Source: Acetobacter sp. AN02
GTDB taxonomy: Bacteria; Pseudomonadota; Alphaproteobacteria; Acetobacterales; Acetobacteraceae
Direction of reading: 5' to 3'
NCBI RefSeq assembly: GCF_029759835.1
Contig: NZ_JAJJND010000001.1
Location: 1 to 64,000, forward strand
Length of the DNA stretch: 64,000 bases
Position numbers and translations under genes: made by a program. The notes under the pieces are model-generated. The model saw only the letters and a program-made list of their open reading frames with translations, was not told where the DNA came from and did no database searches. Below, one piece after another: positions 45,262-54,991 of the stretch; position 1 is the first letter of the stretch; each line of letters begins with the position of its first letter.

Positions 45262-46683
45262 TTACGGGGCAGAATATGCCTCTTTCATTTTCTCGATTTC
45301 GTTAAGAAACCCATAGAAAACAGACCAGTCATCATTTTTCGCGATCGGCGTCCATATGGCGTCCATCGTATCGGTCAGTATGTCCGGCGGTGCCTCACGC
45401 GCGAAAAACGCGGTCCGTGTCTGAATCCCCGAAGCCGACGTGTATTCCTCAAGAATCGCCCGCAGCGGAGCAAAATCCTGCGATAGGTAGAATGACGCCC
45501 GGGGTCCCTGCAGCGCCTGCTCCGCCCGGCAGCCGCCACCGAACCAGTCAAAGGGGAAACAGGCAAAGGGCATACCGCTGGCACGCAGGAAGACCGATAC
45601 TGCCTCACGCAGTGTCCGGTCCTTCTCCGCGCCCCGTGAGGCCAGCCCCAGACGCCGCAGCCAGGCCCGGTCAAGTGCGTCATGATACAGAGCCGGGAAC
45701 TGTTCGAGAGTTGCGACCAGATCATCATATGAGGCAAGCTCGATAAGGCTTTCAGCCAGTCTTGCCAGGTTCCACAGCAATGTTTCGGGCTGTCTACCAT
45801 AGGCATACAGACGTGAGTGGTCGAAATATGCCGCCGTAAAGCTGTCATCCCAGGAGGGGAGGAAACGCCAGGGGCCGTAGTCAAAACTCTCTCCGGTGAT
45901 GTTGATATTATCCGTGTTCAGCACGCCATGGACGAAGCCTGCCGCCATCCACTGCGCGCCCGTCTGTGCCACACGCCGCGTTGTCTCCCTCAGCAGCGTG
46001 ATGGCCGGAGCCTCGTCTCCGGTTCCTGCGGCCTGCGGAAAGTAGGTTTCGAGCACATAGGCCACCAGTTTTTCCAAGGCCGGTCTGTCCTGAAGGGCGG
46101 CAAGACGCTGGAATGTTCCGATCCGTATGTGTGAGTGGCTGAGTCTGACCAGCACGGAGGAGCGTGCCGGGGACGGTTCATCATGGCGCTGGAGAGCCTC
46201 TCCTGTCTCGATCAGGCTGAAGGCACGCGATGTATTCACGCCCAGCGCCTCCAGCATTCCGGCTGCCAGCACCTCCCTTACGCCGCCGCGCAGGGTCAGC
46301 CTTCCGTCCCCGGCGCGTGACCAGGGTGTCTGTCCGCTGCCCTTGGTTCCGAGATCCAGGAGACGTCCGTCCTGCAGGTCGTACAGCTGTGCGAAAAGGA
46401 AGCCGCGCCCGTCCCCCAGATCGGGGTTGTAATGACGGAACTGGTGTCCGTGGTAGCGCAGGGCCAACGGGTATTCCAGCGTGCCGGGCAGAGGCTGGAA
46501 ATGCCCGAAATGACTGATCCATTCCGCTTCATCCAGGGTTTCAAGTCCTGTCTGCCGGGCTGCGGCCTGGTTACGGAAACGCAGGATATGTTCAGGGAAA
46601 ACCGCGGCTCTTACCTCATCATAAAAACTGTTTCCCAGTGCAAGATGCGCCGCCGAGGGCTTGTATCGGGGAGAAGGAGGCAT
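45262..46683 (-). CDS. selO: SelO/YdiU protein adenylyltransferase
   Basis: A 473-residue pseudokinase-fold enzyme that transfers AMP to proteins. Family motifs: ALRYHGHQFRHYNPDLGDGR, LDLGTKGSGQTPWSRAGDGR, RGGVREVLAAGMLEALG, and GFVHGVLNTDNINITGESFDYGPW-type active-site loop. Length fits E. coli YdiU. In bacteria it modifies redox-related proteins under oxidative stress. Monocistronic on the minus strand. Confidence 0.93.
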   Translation of the reverse strand: MPPSPRYKPSAAHLALGNSFYDEVRAAVFPEHILRFRNQAAARQTGLETLDEAEWISHFGHFQPLPGTLEYPLALRYHGHQFRHYNPDLGDGRGFLFAQLYDLQDGRLLDLGTKGSGQTPWSRAGDGRLTLRGGVREVLAAGMLEALGVNTSRAFSLIETGEALQRHDEPSPARSSVLVRLSHSHIRIGTFQRLAALQDRPALEKLVAYVLETYFPQAAGTGDEAPAITLLRETTRRVAQTGAQWMAAGFVHGVLNTDNINITGESFDYGPWRFLPSWDDSFTAAYFDHSRLYAYGRQPETLLWNLARLAESLIELASYDDLVATLEQFPALYHDALDRAWLRRLGLASRGAEKDRTLREAVSVFLRASGMPFACFPFDWFGGGCRAEQALQGPRASFYLSQDFAPLRAILEEYTSASGIQTRTAFFAREAPPDILTDTMDAIWTPIAKNDDWSVFYGFLNEIEKMKEAYSAP

Positions 46684-46792
46684 GATTCTGAAACCCTGTG
46701 CGCGAAAGAGGCCATGAGCATTTGACTTGTGCCACAGAACGCACTAAACGCCACATCTGCAGACGCCGTGTTATAACGCACGCTCTTCAGGC

Positions 46793-46884
46793 GGAGGGGT
46801 GGCCGAGTGGCTGAAGGCGGCGGTTTGCTAAACCGTTATACGGGTTAAACCGTATCGAGAGTTCGAATCTCTTCCCCTCCGCCA
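46793..46884 (+). tRNA. tRNA-Ser(GCT)
   Basis: A 92-base tRNA with a long variable arm. The acceptor GGAGGGG pairs with CCCCTCC, the anticodon loop in CGGTTTGCTAAACCG gives anticodon GCT, the T arm contains GTTCGAATC, and CCA is encoded. Shares its 3' flank with tRNA-Ser(TGA). Confidence 0.96.
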
Positions 46885-46926
46885 GTCCTGCTTCCGCAGA
46901 CATCCGTGCATTATCGCAAATCGTTG
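46885..46926 (+). repeat. tRNA-Ser trailer repeat, copy 2
   Basis: 42 bases after CCA matching the trailer of tRNA-Ser(TGA) at 35 of 42 positions. The CTGC-TTCC-GCAG stem is kept while its loop changes. Confidence 0.75.
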
Positions 46927-46960
46927 CCCGCCGCAGTGCATGGCAGTCAGGATATTGTCT

Positions 46961-47932
46961 TCACTCGTAGGTTATCGTGAAGGTGGCCGAGGAACTCAGG
47001 CCGCCTGGCGTTATTTTTCCGGTCCGGTAATATCTGGCGGAATAGTTCAGGGAGACGGTGCCGTCGGTTGTGGTTCCTGCCGGGGCATAATCTCCCAGGG
47101 TGACCGGATTTCCTCCATCATCTGTCATCTGAATGCCCACTCCGGTGGCTGATCCGGAGACCGGAAGAAGCACGCCGGCAATGCCTGAATCCACCCCGTT
47201 GCTGTCAAATCTGATCATGATCGGCGCACCTGCGCTGCATGAGAGATTGATTTGGAAGCCCGTGCTTCCTGTTATTGATCCTGTTGCGAGCATAAGAGAG
47301 GCATCGACCGACGGGAGATTGACCGTGATGGATGTGGTACTGACGGTGCAGGCGGGATCGACGATTGTTACGTCATTATTGAGATATACATGCTCGTAGA
47401 TGACATCATCCATCATGACGTCACCCAGCGGTCCTGATTTTATGACTGCATTATCTGCAATTCTTCCGGTTTTCAGAAGGGTTATATGCTGCACTGAGCC
47501 TGAGACAAGCGTGATCAGCCCCGAGGCATTGTACGGATATGTATAGCTTGCATAGGGATTATTCGGCCACGGACCAGCAAGCGCACCGGTGGTCTGTATG
47601 ATCTCGAATGCCGTGCCTGAAGTTCCTGTGGGAAAGACCGTAACGTCTCCGCTCACCGTGCCTCTTGATGCATCCACCTGGAAACCGTACGGAATCGGGA
47701 CCTGTACCGGACAGGTTACGGAGAGACCGTGGTCCGGCATGCCTGCGACATCCGCAGAGCTTGCCAGTTCGCTGCCTATCGCCAGGGTGTAGTTTACGGA
47801 AATCTGTGATGGCAGAGTTAAGTAAACGGTGGGAACGGTTGTCACGCCAGTAGCGCGGACGCACCCCGCAGCTCCGGCAAAAGCCGAGACAGGGAAGCAG
47901 ACTGCCAGTATCAGGAGCAACAATCGGAACAT
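46961..47932 (-). CDS. Orphan fimbrial adhesin-like protein
   Basis: A 323-residue exported protein. After a signal peptide (MFRLLLLILAVCFPVSAFAG) come an N-terminal beta-rich domain (about 22-190) and a C-terminal pilin-like domain (about 193-323). The latter has the type 1 pilus pattern: ACTVSTTSITVNLPSV, a second Cys in QINLSCSAG, then GVLLPVSGSATGVGIQMTDD, LNYSARYYRTGKITPG and a final ATFTITYE donor strand. Two-domain tip adhesins such as FimH are built this way. No chaperone, usher or major pilin gene is nearby, which is odd. Its upstream flank is very AT-rich, hinting at transfer. Confidence 0.75.
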   Translation of the reverse strand: MFRLLLLILAVCFPVSAFAGAAGCVRATGVTTVPTVYLTLPSQISVNYTLAIGSELASSADVAGMPDHGLSVTCPVQVPIPYGFQVDASRGTVSGDVTVFPTGTSGTAFEIIQTTGALAGPWPNNPYASYTYPYNASGLITLVSGSVQHITLLKTGRIADNAVIKSGPLGDVMMDDVIYEHVYLNNDVTIVDPACTVSTTSITVNLPSVDASLMLATGSITGSTGFQINLSCSAGAPIMIRFDSNGVDSGIAGVLLPVSGSATGVGIQMTDDGGNPVTLGDYAPAGTTTDGTVSLNYSARYYRTGKITPGGLSSSATFTITYE

Positions 47933-48025
47933 AACTTATTCTGGGAAATAAGTATGATTATTTTGTTAAAATAAGTGAATAATTTATAAAAAAATCCTGA
48001 AATATTTTTTATAAATTGAGAATTT
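47933..48025. other. AT-rich spacer between the adhesin gene and ung
   Basis: 93 bases, far richer in A and T than the surrounding genome. It presumably contains the adhesin promoter; no individual site can be placed with confidence. Confidence 0.5.
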
Positions 48026-48724
48026 TTATTCTTCGCAAATTTCAGAAATAGCCCAGCCCACCGGCTCCATACCATTTTTTTCGAGAAATTCATTCGCCTT
48101 CGAGAAATACTGCCCGCCGAAAAAGCCGTTATGAGCTGACAGGGGCGACGGATGCACATTTTTCAGCACGAGGTGACGTGAGGCATCGACGAAGGCGGCC
48201 TTGCGCTGTGCATATGCACCCCAGAGAATGAACACGACGGGGGTGTCCTGCTCGTTCACGCATCTGATGACCGCATCCGTGAAACGTTCCCATCCTTTTT
48301 TCTGATGAGAGGCTGCCTGTCCGCGTTCGACGGTCAGGACACTGTTGAGCAGAAGAACCCCCTGCTGCGCCCAGTGTGTCAGATTTCCGTGGGAAGCCGG
48401 CGGGATGCCGAGATCGCTCTGCATCTCCTTGTAGATATTCACCAGAGACGGTGGGATTCTGATCCCTGCCGGAACGCTGAAGCACAGGCCATGCGCCTGA
48501 CCTTCCCCGTGATACGGATCCTGACCGAGGATCACGACCTTCACTTTTCCCAGCGGTGTGAGATTGAGCGCACGGAACCAGTGCGCTCCTATGGGAAATA
48601 TCTGCTTCCCCTGTTTTTTCTCCTCCGCGAGGAAGGCCCGGAGTTCCTGCATGTAGGCGGAATCAAACTCCTTCTGCAGGGGCGTGATCCAGCTTTCATC
48701 CAGCCGGACAGGGCGCTCACTCAC
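48026..48724 (-). CDS. ung: Uracil-DNA glycosylase
   Basis: A 232-residue family 1 uracil-DNA glycosylase that starts base-excision repair of uracil. The water-activating loop [20 protein letters not shown], the uracil-binding [10 protein letters not shown], and the minor-groove loop [13 protein letters not shown] are all intact. Length is standard. It lies head-to-tail after the glucose dehydrogenase stop side, 31 bases away, with its own start. Confidence 0.96.
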   Translation of the reverse strand: MSERPVRLDESWITPLQKEFDSAYMQELRAFLAEEKKQGKQIFPIGAHWFRALNLTPLGKVKVVILGQDPYHGEGQAHGLCFSVPAGIRIPPSLVNIYKEMQSDLGIPPASHGNLTHWAQQGVLLLNSVLTVERGQAASHQKKGWERFTDAVIRCVNEQDTPVVFILWGAYAQRKAAFVDASRHLVLKNVHPSPLSAHNGFFGGQYFSKANEFLEKNGMEPVGWAISEICEE

Positions 48725-48755
48725 GCCCTGTCCTCCGCGATCGTTCCGTCTGCTC

Positions 48756-51179
48756 TCATTTATCCAGAGTCCACGCGATCAGGTAGTCTCCTTCGGTCGT
48801 GCCGAAGGAGCCGTGTCCGCCCGCATAGCTGACGATGTACTGCCGGCCGTCTGCCGTGTAGGTCATCGGAGTGGACTGTCCGCCTGCGGGCAGGGCCTGT
48901 GTCCAGAGCACCTTTCCGCTTGTGACATCATAGGCGCGGATTTTCTGATCCATCGAGCCGGTGAGGAAGGCGACGTTTCCGGCCGTGACCAGCGGTCCGC
49001 CCAGTTCGGGCACGCCGACCGTCAGCGCCGGAAGCGGCAGGGCGCGGAACGGTGAGGCGTTCAGGCTGTGCTCCAGCGTGCCGTTGCGGTGCTGCCAGAC
49101 GATACGGCTGGTCCGCAGATCGATCCCGGCCATATAGCCCCAAGGCGGACGTTTGCAGGGGATCGGCAGGCCGACCTTGCTCGTGACCGGGTTGAGGAAG
49201 GCGGTGATCTCCACCGCATAGGGGATTCCGTAATTCGGCTGCAGGCCGGATTCACCGCCCGTTCCGCCACCTTTTCCTTTATCGGGCCATGTCGGGTTGC
49301 CAGGGCCGCGCGGGACCAGACGGGAGACGAAGGGCAGCGCGATCGGGCTGGCGATTGCGATCTGTCTCTGCCTGTCGACGGCAAGGCCGCCCCATTCGAA
49401 CATGCCGAGATTACCGGGGAAGACGAGCGTGCCTCTTTCCGAGGGAGGCGTGAAGGTGCCCTGGTAATCAAGCTGATGGAAATAGATGCGGCAGATGAGC
49501 TGATCGAAGATCGTCCCGCCCCACATATCCGCGCCCGTCAGCGGCAGTTCCGGCCGGAAGGTCAGCTCGGAGAAGGGCTGCGTGGGTGACAGGTGATCTC
49601 CCTTCGCGGCCCCCTGCGGTACGGGACGCTCCGGCGCGGGCACGACCGGCTGGCCGTCCCGGCGGTCCAGGACGAAGATATTACCTGTTTTCGCAGGGGC
49701 GTAGATCACCGGAACGACGCTGCCATCCTGCCTCGTGATATCCGCAAGGCTCATCTGGGCGGGCTGGTCCATATCCCACAGGTCGTGGTGCACGGACTGC
49801 CAGAACCAGGCCAGACGACCGGTATCGGCGTGCAGCGCAAGCACGCCCGTCGCGAAGCGCTCCATATCCGGCGTGCGGTTCCCGCCCCACTCATCCGGCG
49901 TGGCGACACCCATCGGGATATAGATGAGGCCGAGCTTCTGGTCATAGGAGGAGGTGATCCAGGAGTTCGGGGAATTCGGGACGAAGAGATGTCCGCTTTC
50001 CGGGAGCTGGCTCGGGTCCGGATTGCCCGGGTCGAAAGCCCATACGAGCTTGCCGGTGAAAATATCGAAAGCGCGGGTCACGCCGGAGGGTTCATGAACG
50101 GAACCGTTATCCATGACCGCGCCGGAGATGATCACCAGTCTGTCGGTCAGGACCGGCGGGGAAGTCGGCTGATACAGGCCTGTCTGCGTGTAGGGCATGC
50201 CGCCCTCGCGCAGGCTGAGCTCTCCGTTCGTGCCGAAGGAAGGGCACACCTTTCCGTCATCGGCATTGACGGCGAACATGCGTCCGTCGCCGGTCGGCAG
50301 GAACAGGCGGTGATGGCACTCCCCGGCGGGGGCGGGCTGTCCGTCGGATGTCAGGGCGGTGTCGTCGGACTCGTGATAGGACAGGCCGCGACAGGTCAGG
50401 TGCTGGTAATCCGGGCTGACATGGATTTTCGGATCGAACACCCAGTTGACGTGTCCGGTCGCGCCGTTGACGGAATAGATCCTGTGATGGGTGGAGCACA
50501 GATAGAGCGTTCCGTTGACGGCGAGCGGTGTGGCCTCATTGGTGGTCTCTCCCGGATCTTCCGCACGGCGGACATCTCCGGTATGTATTTTCCAGGCGAC
50601 TTTCAGGTGGCTGACATTGTCTGATGTGATCTGCGTCAGCGGGGAGAAGCGGTCTCCGGCCTGAGTGCGCCCGTAGGCGCGCCAGTCTCCGGGCGGCTGA
50701 TCATCGGGGAGCTGTGCGGCGGCGATTTTATCGGTCGGAAGATTTCCGGCGATGTCCTCCGGGTCCTGCATGAAGGTGACGGCCAGCAGGACCACGGCGA
50801 TACCGATACTTCCACCCAGCGCGGTCTGCATCCCGCGTCCGGCCCCGAGCGGGCGCGCGACGAAGGGCAGCACCAGCCAAAGGCTGAGCAGCATAAACAT
50901 GTCGGTTCTTGGCAGGAACGACCAGAAATCGAGGCCGGTCTCAAACAGGGCCCAGGCGAGGGATGTCAGCAGCAGGATGGTGCAGATCAGATAGGCCAAG
51001 GCTGAGGCGCGGACTACGAGGAAGGCGATGGCCAGCAAGGCCATACCGCTAAGGAAATAGAACGGCGTATCATGGCAGATCAGGAGCCACGCGCCTCCGG
51101 CTGCAAGATACAGGCCGCACAGGGCGAAGATTGCGGAGGTCAGCTTGACCCATATGCCGGAAGCTTTCTGCCTGGACAT
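48756..51179 (-). CDS. Membrane-bound PQQ-dependent glucose dehydrogenase
   Basis: A quinoprotein of 807 residues, the length of Gluconobacter membrane glucose dehydrogenase. The first ~140 residues hold five membrane helices (with [20 protein letters not shown]); the rest is the periplasmic propeller ([93 protein letters not shown]). It oxidises glucose to gluconolactone and reduces ubiquinone directly. A close paralogue such as a quinate-type enzyme is possible but less likely. I chose the ATG at 51179. Confidence 0.9.
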   Translation of the reverse strand: MSRQKASGIWVKLTSAIFALCGLYLAAGGAWLLICHDTPFYFLSGMALLAIAFLVVRASALAYLICTILLLTSLAWALFETGLDFWSFLPRTDMFMLLSLWLVLPFVARPLGAGRGMQTALGGSIGIAVVLLAVTFMQDPEDIAGNLPTDKIAAAQLPDDQPPGDWRAYGRTQAGDRFSPLTQITSDNVSHLKVAWKIHTGDVRRAEDPGETTNEATPLAVNGTLYLCSTHHRIYSVNGATGHVNWVFDPKIHVSPDYQHLTCRGLSYHESDDTALTSDGQPAPAGECHHRLFLPTGDGRMFAVNADDGKVCPSFGTNGELSLREGGMPYTQTGLYQPTSPPVLTDRLVIISGAVMDNGSVHEPSGVTRAFDIFTGKLVWAFDPGNPDPSQLPESGHLFVPNSPNSWITSSYDQKLGLIYIPMGVATPDEWGGNRTPDMERFATGVLALHADTGRLAWFWQSVHHDLWDMDQPAQMSLADITRQDGSVVPVIYAPAKTGNIFVLDRRDGQPVVPAPERPVPQGAAKGDHLSPTQPFSELTFRPELPLTGADMWGGTIFDQLICRIYFHQLDYQGTFTPPSERGTLVFPGNLGMFEWGGLAVDRQRQIAIASPIALPFVSRLVPRGPGNPTWPDKGKGGGTGGESGLQPNYGIPYAVEITAFLNPVTSKVGLPIPCKRPPWGYMAGIDLRTSRIVWQHRNGTLEHSLNASPFRALPLPALTVGVPELGGPLVTAGNVAFLTGSMDQKIRAYDVTSGKVLWTQALPAGGQSTPMTYTADGRQYIVSYAGGHGSFGTTEGDYLIAWTLDK

Positions 51180-51520
51180 CAAAATTCTCTCACTTCAGTC
51201 GTATTCCGGATGCGGCCGGGGCCTGCCTGCATGGCAGGAGCCGTGAATTCTTTCCTGCCAACACATCTGCCGGGCAGAAGTTTATCGTACCGGCAACAGG
51301 ACGGTTTCGTTCCTGTATATCACGATATCTACACGCGGCGCAAAGCCGGAAAAAGCGAATTTACGGGCAGCGAGCCGCGGAGTCCGGCGGGGAACAGGCC
51401 GGAAACAGACGTAACGCAGGGCGGATATCGGTCTGTGGCGGTTCCGTCGGCGCGACGTATCCGGTAGTCTGCGCCGGATTACGGGTTTTCCATGGCTCTG
51501 CGGGTTTCGGGGTTCTGTCC
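51180..51520. other. Divergent intergenic region upstream of glucose dehydrogenase
   Basis: About 340 bases between two divergent genes. The only structure I can point to is a CCTGCC-TGCAT-GGCAGG stem-loop (51222-51238), about 45 bases from the dehydrogenase start, in its 5' leader. No credible gene is seen. Confidence 0.5.
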
Positions 51521-51976
51521 ATGATGTTTCGTGCTGGTCTTTCTGCGTTTCTCCTGGCTCTGCTGCTGCCGCTTCCGGCGCTTGCGGCCGGGGAGGATGA
51601 TCCGGCAACGGCGGCCGTGCGGGAAAGCATCCGCAAGCTGAGCGCTCATCCTGAGGACGTGGTGTTCGGTAAGATCACGACTCATGCCCGCAAGGGTGAG
51701 GAGGTGAGCTGCGGGGAGGCCCGGCTAGTTCCCCTGGGGAAGAAGACAGACGAGTCCGTTGTGTTCGGGGTCAGCGCGGCCTCGGGCGGGCCGGTGCTGT
51801 TCGAGACGCTGCCGATTCCGGAACGGCTGGATTTCAGGGAGGTGAATGAGTGGCTCAACCGCAGCGTGGCGCTTGAGGACCTGGAGGAGTTGGGCTGCGT
51901 GCCTCAGGGCAGCTACAAACGCTACAGGAGACATCTGAATCATGTGATGGAGCAGCGTAAGGACACGTCCGGCTGA
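51521..51976 (+). CDS. Secreted hypothetical protein
   Basis: 151 residues with a clear signal peptide (FRAGLSAFLLALLLPLPALA, cleavage near ALAA). The mature part contains KITTHARKGEEVSCGEARL and VNEWLNRSVALEDLEELGC, with two cysteines that could form a disulfide. No known domain is recognised. Two ATG codons in a row mark the start. It stands alone before ispH. Confidence 0.7.
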   Translation: MMFRAGLSAFLLALLLPLPALAAGEDDPATAAVRESIRKLSAHPEDVVFGKITTHARKGEEVSCGEARLVPLGKKTDESVVFGVSAASGGPVLFETLPIPERLDFREVNEWLNRSVALEDLEELGCVPQGSYKRYRRHLNHVMEQRKDTSG

Positions 51977-52183
51977 AGAATACCGGAACTGCCGGGAGGC
52001 ATCCCGGACTGGAAAAACGCGGCCCGGCACATCATGCCACGATCTCCTTCCCTGGTCCGCAGAGCAGTTCCGGGCAAGAACGGGCTTGCGCGGAGCTGCG
52101 GGTTTGCGTAGGCCTGTGGCTGATATCCCTGACAGCAGGGCCGGCCTGTCTCCGCCCGGTCCTCTTCCGTTTTACCGGAGCCC

Positions 52184-53185
52184 ATGATGTCCGAGCAGAT
52201 TCTTTCCACCAGACCTGACGCCCCTTCCGGTGCATCGCATCGTGCGCTGCGGGTCGTTCTTGCCGGGCCGCGCGGTTTCTGCGCGGGTGTGGACCGTGCG
52301 ATCCGTGTGGTGGAGGAGGCGATCCGCCGTTATGGCGCGCCGGTCTATGTGCGGCATGAGATCGTCCATAACCGCACCGTGGTTGAGGAGCTGGAGGCGA
52401 AGGGGGCCATCTTTGTCGAGGAACTCGATGAGGTGCCTGCGGATGGTCATGTGGTGTTTTCCGCCCATGGCGTGCCCAAGACGGTTCCGGCCGAGGCCGA
52501 GCGCCGCAACCTGCTCTATCTGGATGCGACCTGCCCTCTGGTGTCCAAGGTGCATCGCGAGGCCGAGCGGCATTATGCGGACGGAGGCCCGGACAGCCGC
52601 CATATCCTGATGATCGGCCATGCCGGGCATCCGGAGGTGATCGGCACGATGGGGCAGCTTCCGCCGGGCGCTGTTACGCTGATCAATGATGCGGACGAGG
52701 CACGGAGCGTTCAGCCTGCCGATCCCGCGCGTCTGGCGTTCATCACGCAGACGACGCTTTCGGTCGATGATACCGCGGAGATCGTGGACATCCTGCGCAC
52801 GCGCTTTCCTCTGATCGAGGGACCAAAGCGCGAGGACATCTGCTATGCCACGACCAACCGGCAGGAAGCGGTCAAGGCGATTGCTCCGGAATGTGATCTG
52901 GTGATCGTGATCGGATCTCCGAATTCCTCCAACTCCCAGCGTCTGCGCGAGGTTGCGGAGCGTTCGGGCACGAAGCGTGCGCTGCTGGTGCCGAAGCTGT
53001 CGGCTCTGGACTGGTCCGTTCTGGACGGTGTGGAGACGCTGGGCATCACGGCCGGGGCGTCTGCTCCCGAGGCCCTGGTGCAGGAGATGGTGACGGAGCT
53101 GTCGAACCGTTATGCGCTGAAGATCGAGGAGCGGACGGTCAAGGAAGAGAACGTCACTTTCCGTCTGCCTGCGCCGCTCGGCTGA
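52184..53185 (+). CDS. ispH: 4-Hydroxy-3-methylbut-2-enyl diphosphate reductase
   Basis: A 333-residue iron-sulfur enzyme giving IPP and DMAPP in the last step of the MEP pathway. The three cluster cysteines are present in [31 protein letters not shown] and [13 protein letters not shown], with the catalytic Glu region TTLSVDDT and the substrate site [11 protein letters not shown]. First of an ispH-thrB-rnhA cluster, a usual alphaproteobacterial order; thrB follows after six bases. Confidence 0.96.
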   Translation: MMSEQILSTRPDAPSGASHRALRVVLAGPRGFCAGVDRAIRVVEEAIRRYGAPVYVRHEIVHNRTVVEELEAKGAIFVEELDEVPADGHVVFSAHGVPKTVPAEAERRNLLYLDATCPLVSKVHREAERHYADGGPDSRHILMIGHAGHPEVIGTMGQLPPGAVTLINDADEARSVQPADPARLAFITQTTLSVDDTAEIVDILRTRFPLIEGPKREDICYATTNRQEAVKAIAPECDLVIVIGSPNSSNSQRLREVAERSGTKRALLVPKLSALDWSVLDGVETLGITAGASAPEALVQEMVTELSNRYALKIEERTVKEENVTFRLPAPLG

Positions 53186-53191
53186 TTCCGG

Positions 53192-54166
53192 GTGGCTGTC
53201 TATACCGAGGTCAGTGACGCGGCGCTTGTCGCGTTTCTCGCGGAATACGATATCGGCACGCTTACGGCCTTTCGCGGTATTGCGGAGGGTGTTGAGAACT
53301 CGAACTATGTCCTGCGTACCACCGGCGGGGATTTCATTCTCACCCTGCATGAGAAGCGGGTTGATCCGGGCGACCTGCCCTGGTTTCTCGGTCTGATGCG
53401 TCATCTGGCGCGGCAGGGGGTGGTCTGCCCCCAGCCCGTGGCCGGACGTGACGGGGAGACGCTGCGGGAGCTGGCTGGCCGGCCGGCGGCGATCACGACC
53501 TTTCTTGAGGGGGTATGGCCGCGGCAGGTTCAGACGGCGCATGGTTTTCCGCTCGGTGCGGCTCTGGCGCGGCTGCATCTGGCCGGGGAGAGCTACACCA
53601 CGCCGCGCCCCAATGCGCTCGGACCGCAGGCCTGGGCGCCTCTTCTGGAGGCCAGCCGGGCACGAGCCGATGAGGTGCAGCCGGGGCTTGCGGCGGAGCT
53701 GGATGCGGCTCTGGCGCGTATTCTGCCTGCCTGGCCGGGAGCGGGCGATAATCCCGATCTGCCGCGCGGGCAGATTCACGCCGATCTCTTTCCGGATAAT
53801 GTGTTCTTCCTCAACGGGACGCTGTCCGGGCTGATCGATTTCTATTTCGCCTGTACCGATATCCTGGCCTATGACATCGCGATCTGCCTGAATGCTTGGT
53901 GCCTGGATGACAGAGGGCAATTCAGCGTGACATGCGCGCGCCGGATGCTGGAAGGGTATGACAGCGTGCGGCCTCTGTCCGGGGCGGAACGCGATGCGCT
54001 GCCGGTTCTTGCGGCCGGGGCGGCGATGCGGTTCTGCCTGACGCGGCTTTATGACTGGATCAATACGCCTGCAGGAGCGATGGTGACGCGGAAGGATCCG
54101 CTGGCCTATCTGCGGCGGCTGCGTTTCCACCTCTCCGTATCCGGTGCGGGTGATTATGGGGTCTGA
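53192..54166 (+). CDS. thrB: Homoserine kinase (ThrB, APH fold)
   Basis: A 324-residue homoserine kinase of the aminoglycoside-phosphotransferase fold found in Alphaproteobacteria, not the GHMP type of E. coli. It begins [20 protein letters not shown], has [16 protein letters not shown], and the catalytic loop [13 protein letters not shown] followed by [10 protein letters not shown]. It phosphorylates homoserine for threonine synthesis, downstream of the lysC product. The start is a GTG; its end overlaps rnhA by 11 bases. Confidence 0.93.
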   Translation: MAVYTEVSDAALVAFLAEYDIGTLTAFRGIAEGVENSNYVLRTTGGDFILTLHEKRVDPGDLPWFLGLMRHLARQGVVCPQPVAGRDGETLRELAGRPAAITTFLEGVWPRQVQTAHGFPLGAALARLHLAGESYTTPRPNALGPQAWAPLLEASRARADEVQPGLAAELDAALARILPAWPGAGDNPDLPRGQIHADLFPDNVFFLNGTLSGLIDFYFACTDILAYDIAICLNAWCLDDRGQFSVTCARRMLEGYDSVRPLSGAERDALPVLAAGAAMRFCLTRLYDWINTPAGAMVTRKDPLAYLRRLRFHLSVSGAGDYGV

Positions 54167-54647
54167 TCCGGAAGAGGCCGAGGAGGTTCCCGTCGAAATC
54201 TGGACGGATGGCGGCTGTCGTCCGAATCCCGGGCCGGGCGGCTGGGGCGTGCTGCTGCGCTATAAGGGCCGGGAGCGTGAAATGTCCGGCGGAGCGGCCG
54301 AGACCACCAATAACCGCATGGAGCTGACGGCGGCGGCGGAGGCGCTTGAGGCGCTGAACCGTCCGTGCCGTGTCGAGCTGCATACCGACAGTGAATATGT
54401 CCGCAATGGCATCACGCGCTGGCATACGGGCTGGGTCCGGAAGAACTGGCGCAACTCCTCCGGCGATCCGGTGAAGAACATGGATCTGTGGCAGCGTCTT
54501 CTGGCGGCTGCGAAGAAGCATGACGTGTCCTGGCACTGGGTGAAGGGCCATTCGGGCGTGCCGGAGAATGAGCGGGTTGATGAGCTGGCGACGGCGGCGC
54601 GTGTGGAGATGGAAAACGGCGGCCGGGATCTGCCGGAAGAGGGCTGA
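54156..54647 (+). CDS. rnhA: Ribonuclease HI
   Basis: A 163-residue enzyme cleaving RNA in RNA-DNA hybrids. The catalytic acids sit in [15 protein letters not shown] (Asp), [13 protein letters not shown] (Glu), [12 protein letters not shown] (Asp) and ENERVDELA (Asp), with the basic handle [16 protein letters not shown]. Start at the ATG 54156, overlapping thrB. Confidence 0.95.
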   Translation: MGSDPEEAEEVPVEIWTDGGCRPNPGPGGWGVLLRYKGREREMSGGAAETTNNRMELTAAAEALEALNRPCRVELHTDSEYVRNGITRWHTGWVRKNWRNSSGDPVKNMDLWQRLLAAAKKHDVSWHWVKGHSGVPENERVDELATAARVEMENGGRDLPEEG

Positions 54648-54687
54648 TCTTCCGAGCCGGATCTGCCCGTGCGGTGATCCGGGGCGT

Positions 54688-54924
54688 GAGGAAATCACGC
54701 GCTCTCTGATCTGCCGGTTCCTGTTTTCCCGTATCGAATTTTCCGGCGGACTGACCGGCCATTACTTCGGGTTTACTGAAGACGAAGGTGTCCGGGGAGC
54801 CTGGCGGGGATTCCGGACGCTCTGCGGAGCGAGGTCAGGCCGCGCGCGCCATGATGCGGTTGAGGGAGGCCTGGCGGAGGCTGCCCGTGAGGACGACGAC
54901 ATGCAGGCCCATTTCTGATGTCAT
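54688..54924 (-). pseudogene. Remnant of an NADPH-dependent FMN reductase
   Basis: Reading from the ATG at 54924, the first 29 residues (GLHVVVLTGSLRQASLNRIM) match the FMN-binding start of ChrR/azoreductase-like flavoproteins, then a TGA occurs at 54837-54835. In the same frame, after about 60 bases, comes FVFSKPEVMAGQSAGKFD (near 54780-54733) and ADQRARDFL, which match the C-terminal end of the same family. The middle, roughly 120 residues in relatives, is missing, and no stop ends the C-terminal part before rnhA. It lies 67 bases after pirin on the same strand, where such reductases often occur. Confidence 0.6.
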
Positions 54925-54991
54925 GATGTGCTGCCCTGCCCTTTCATCCGTATGCATCATGGGATGAGACGCATACGGAGGTCGGGTTTTT

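Noticed and set aside
46770-46780. TTATAA palindrome before tRNA-Ser(GCT) as a second Zur box
   Set aside because: Only the central bases match; the flanks do not fit the Zur core and it more likely belongs to the tRNA promoter.
52172-54130. 652-codon frame on the minus strand, opposite ispH and thrB
   Set aside because: It spans two verified genes on the other strand and is full of Arg, Pro and Gln, as expected for a GC-skewed shadow.
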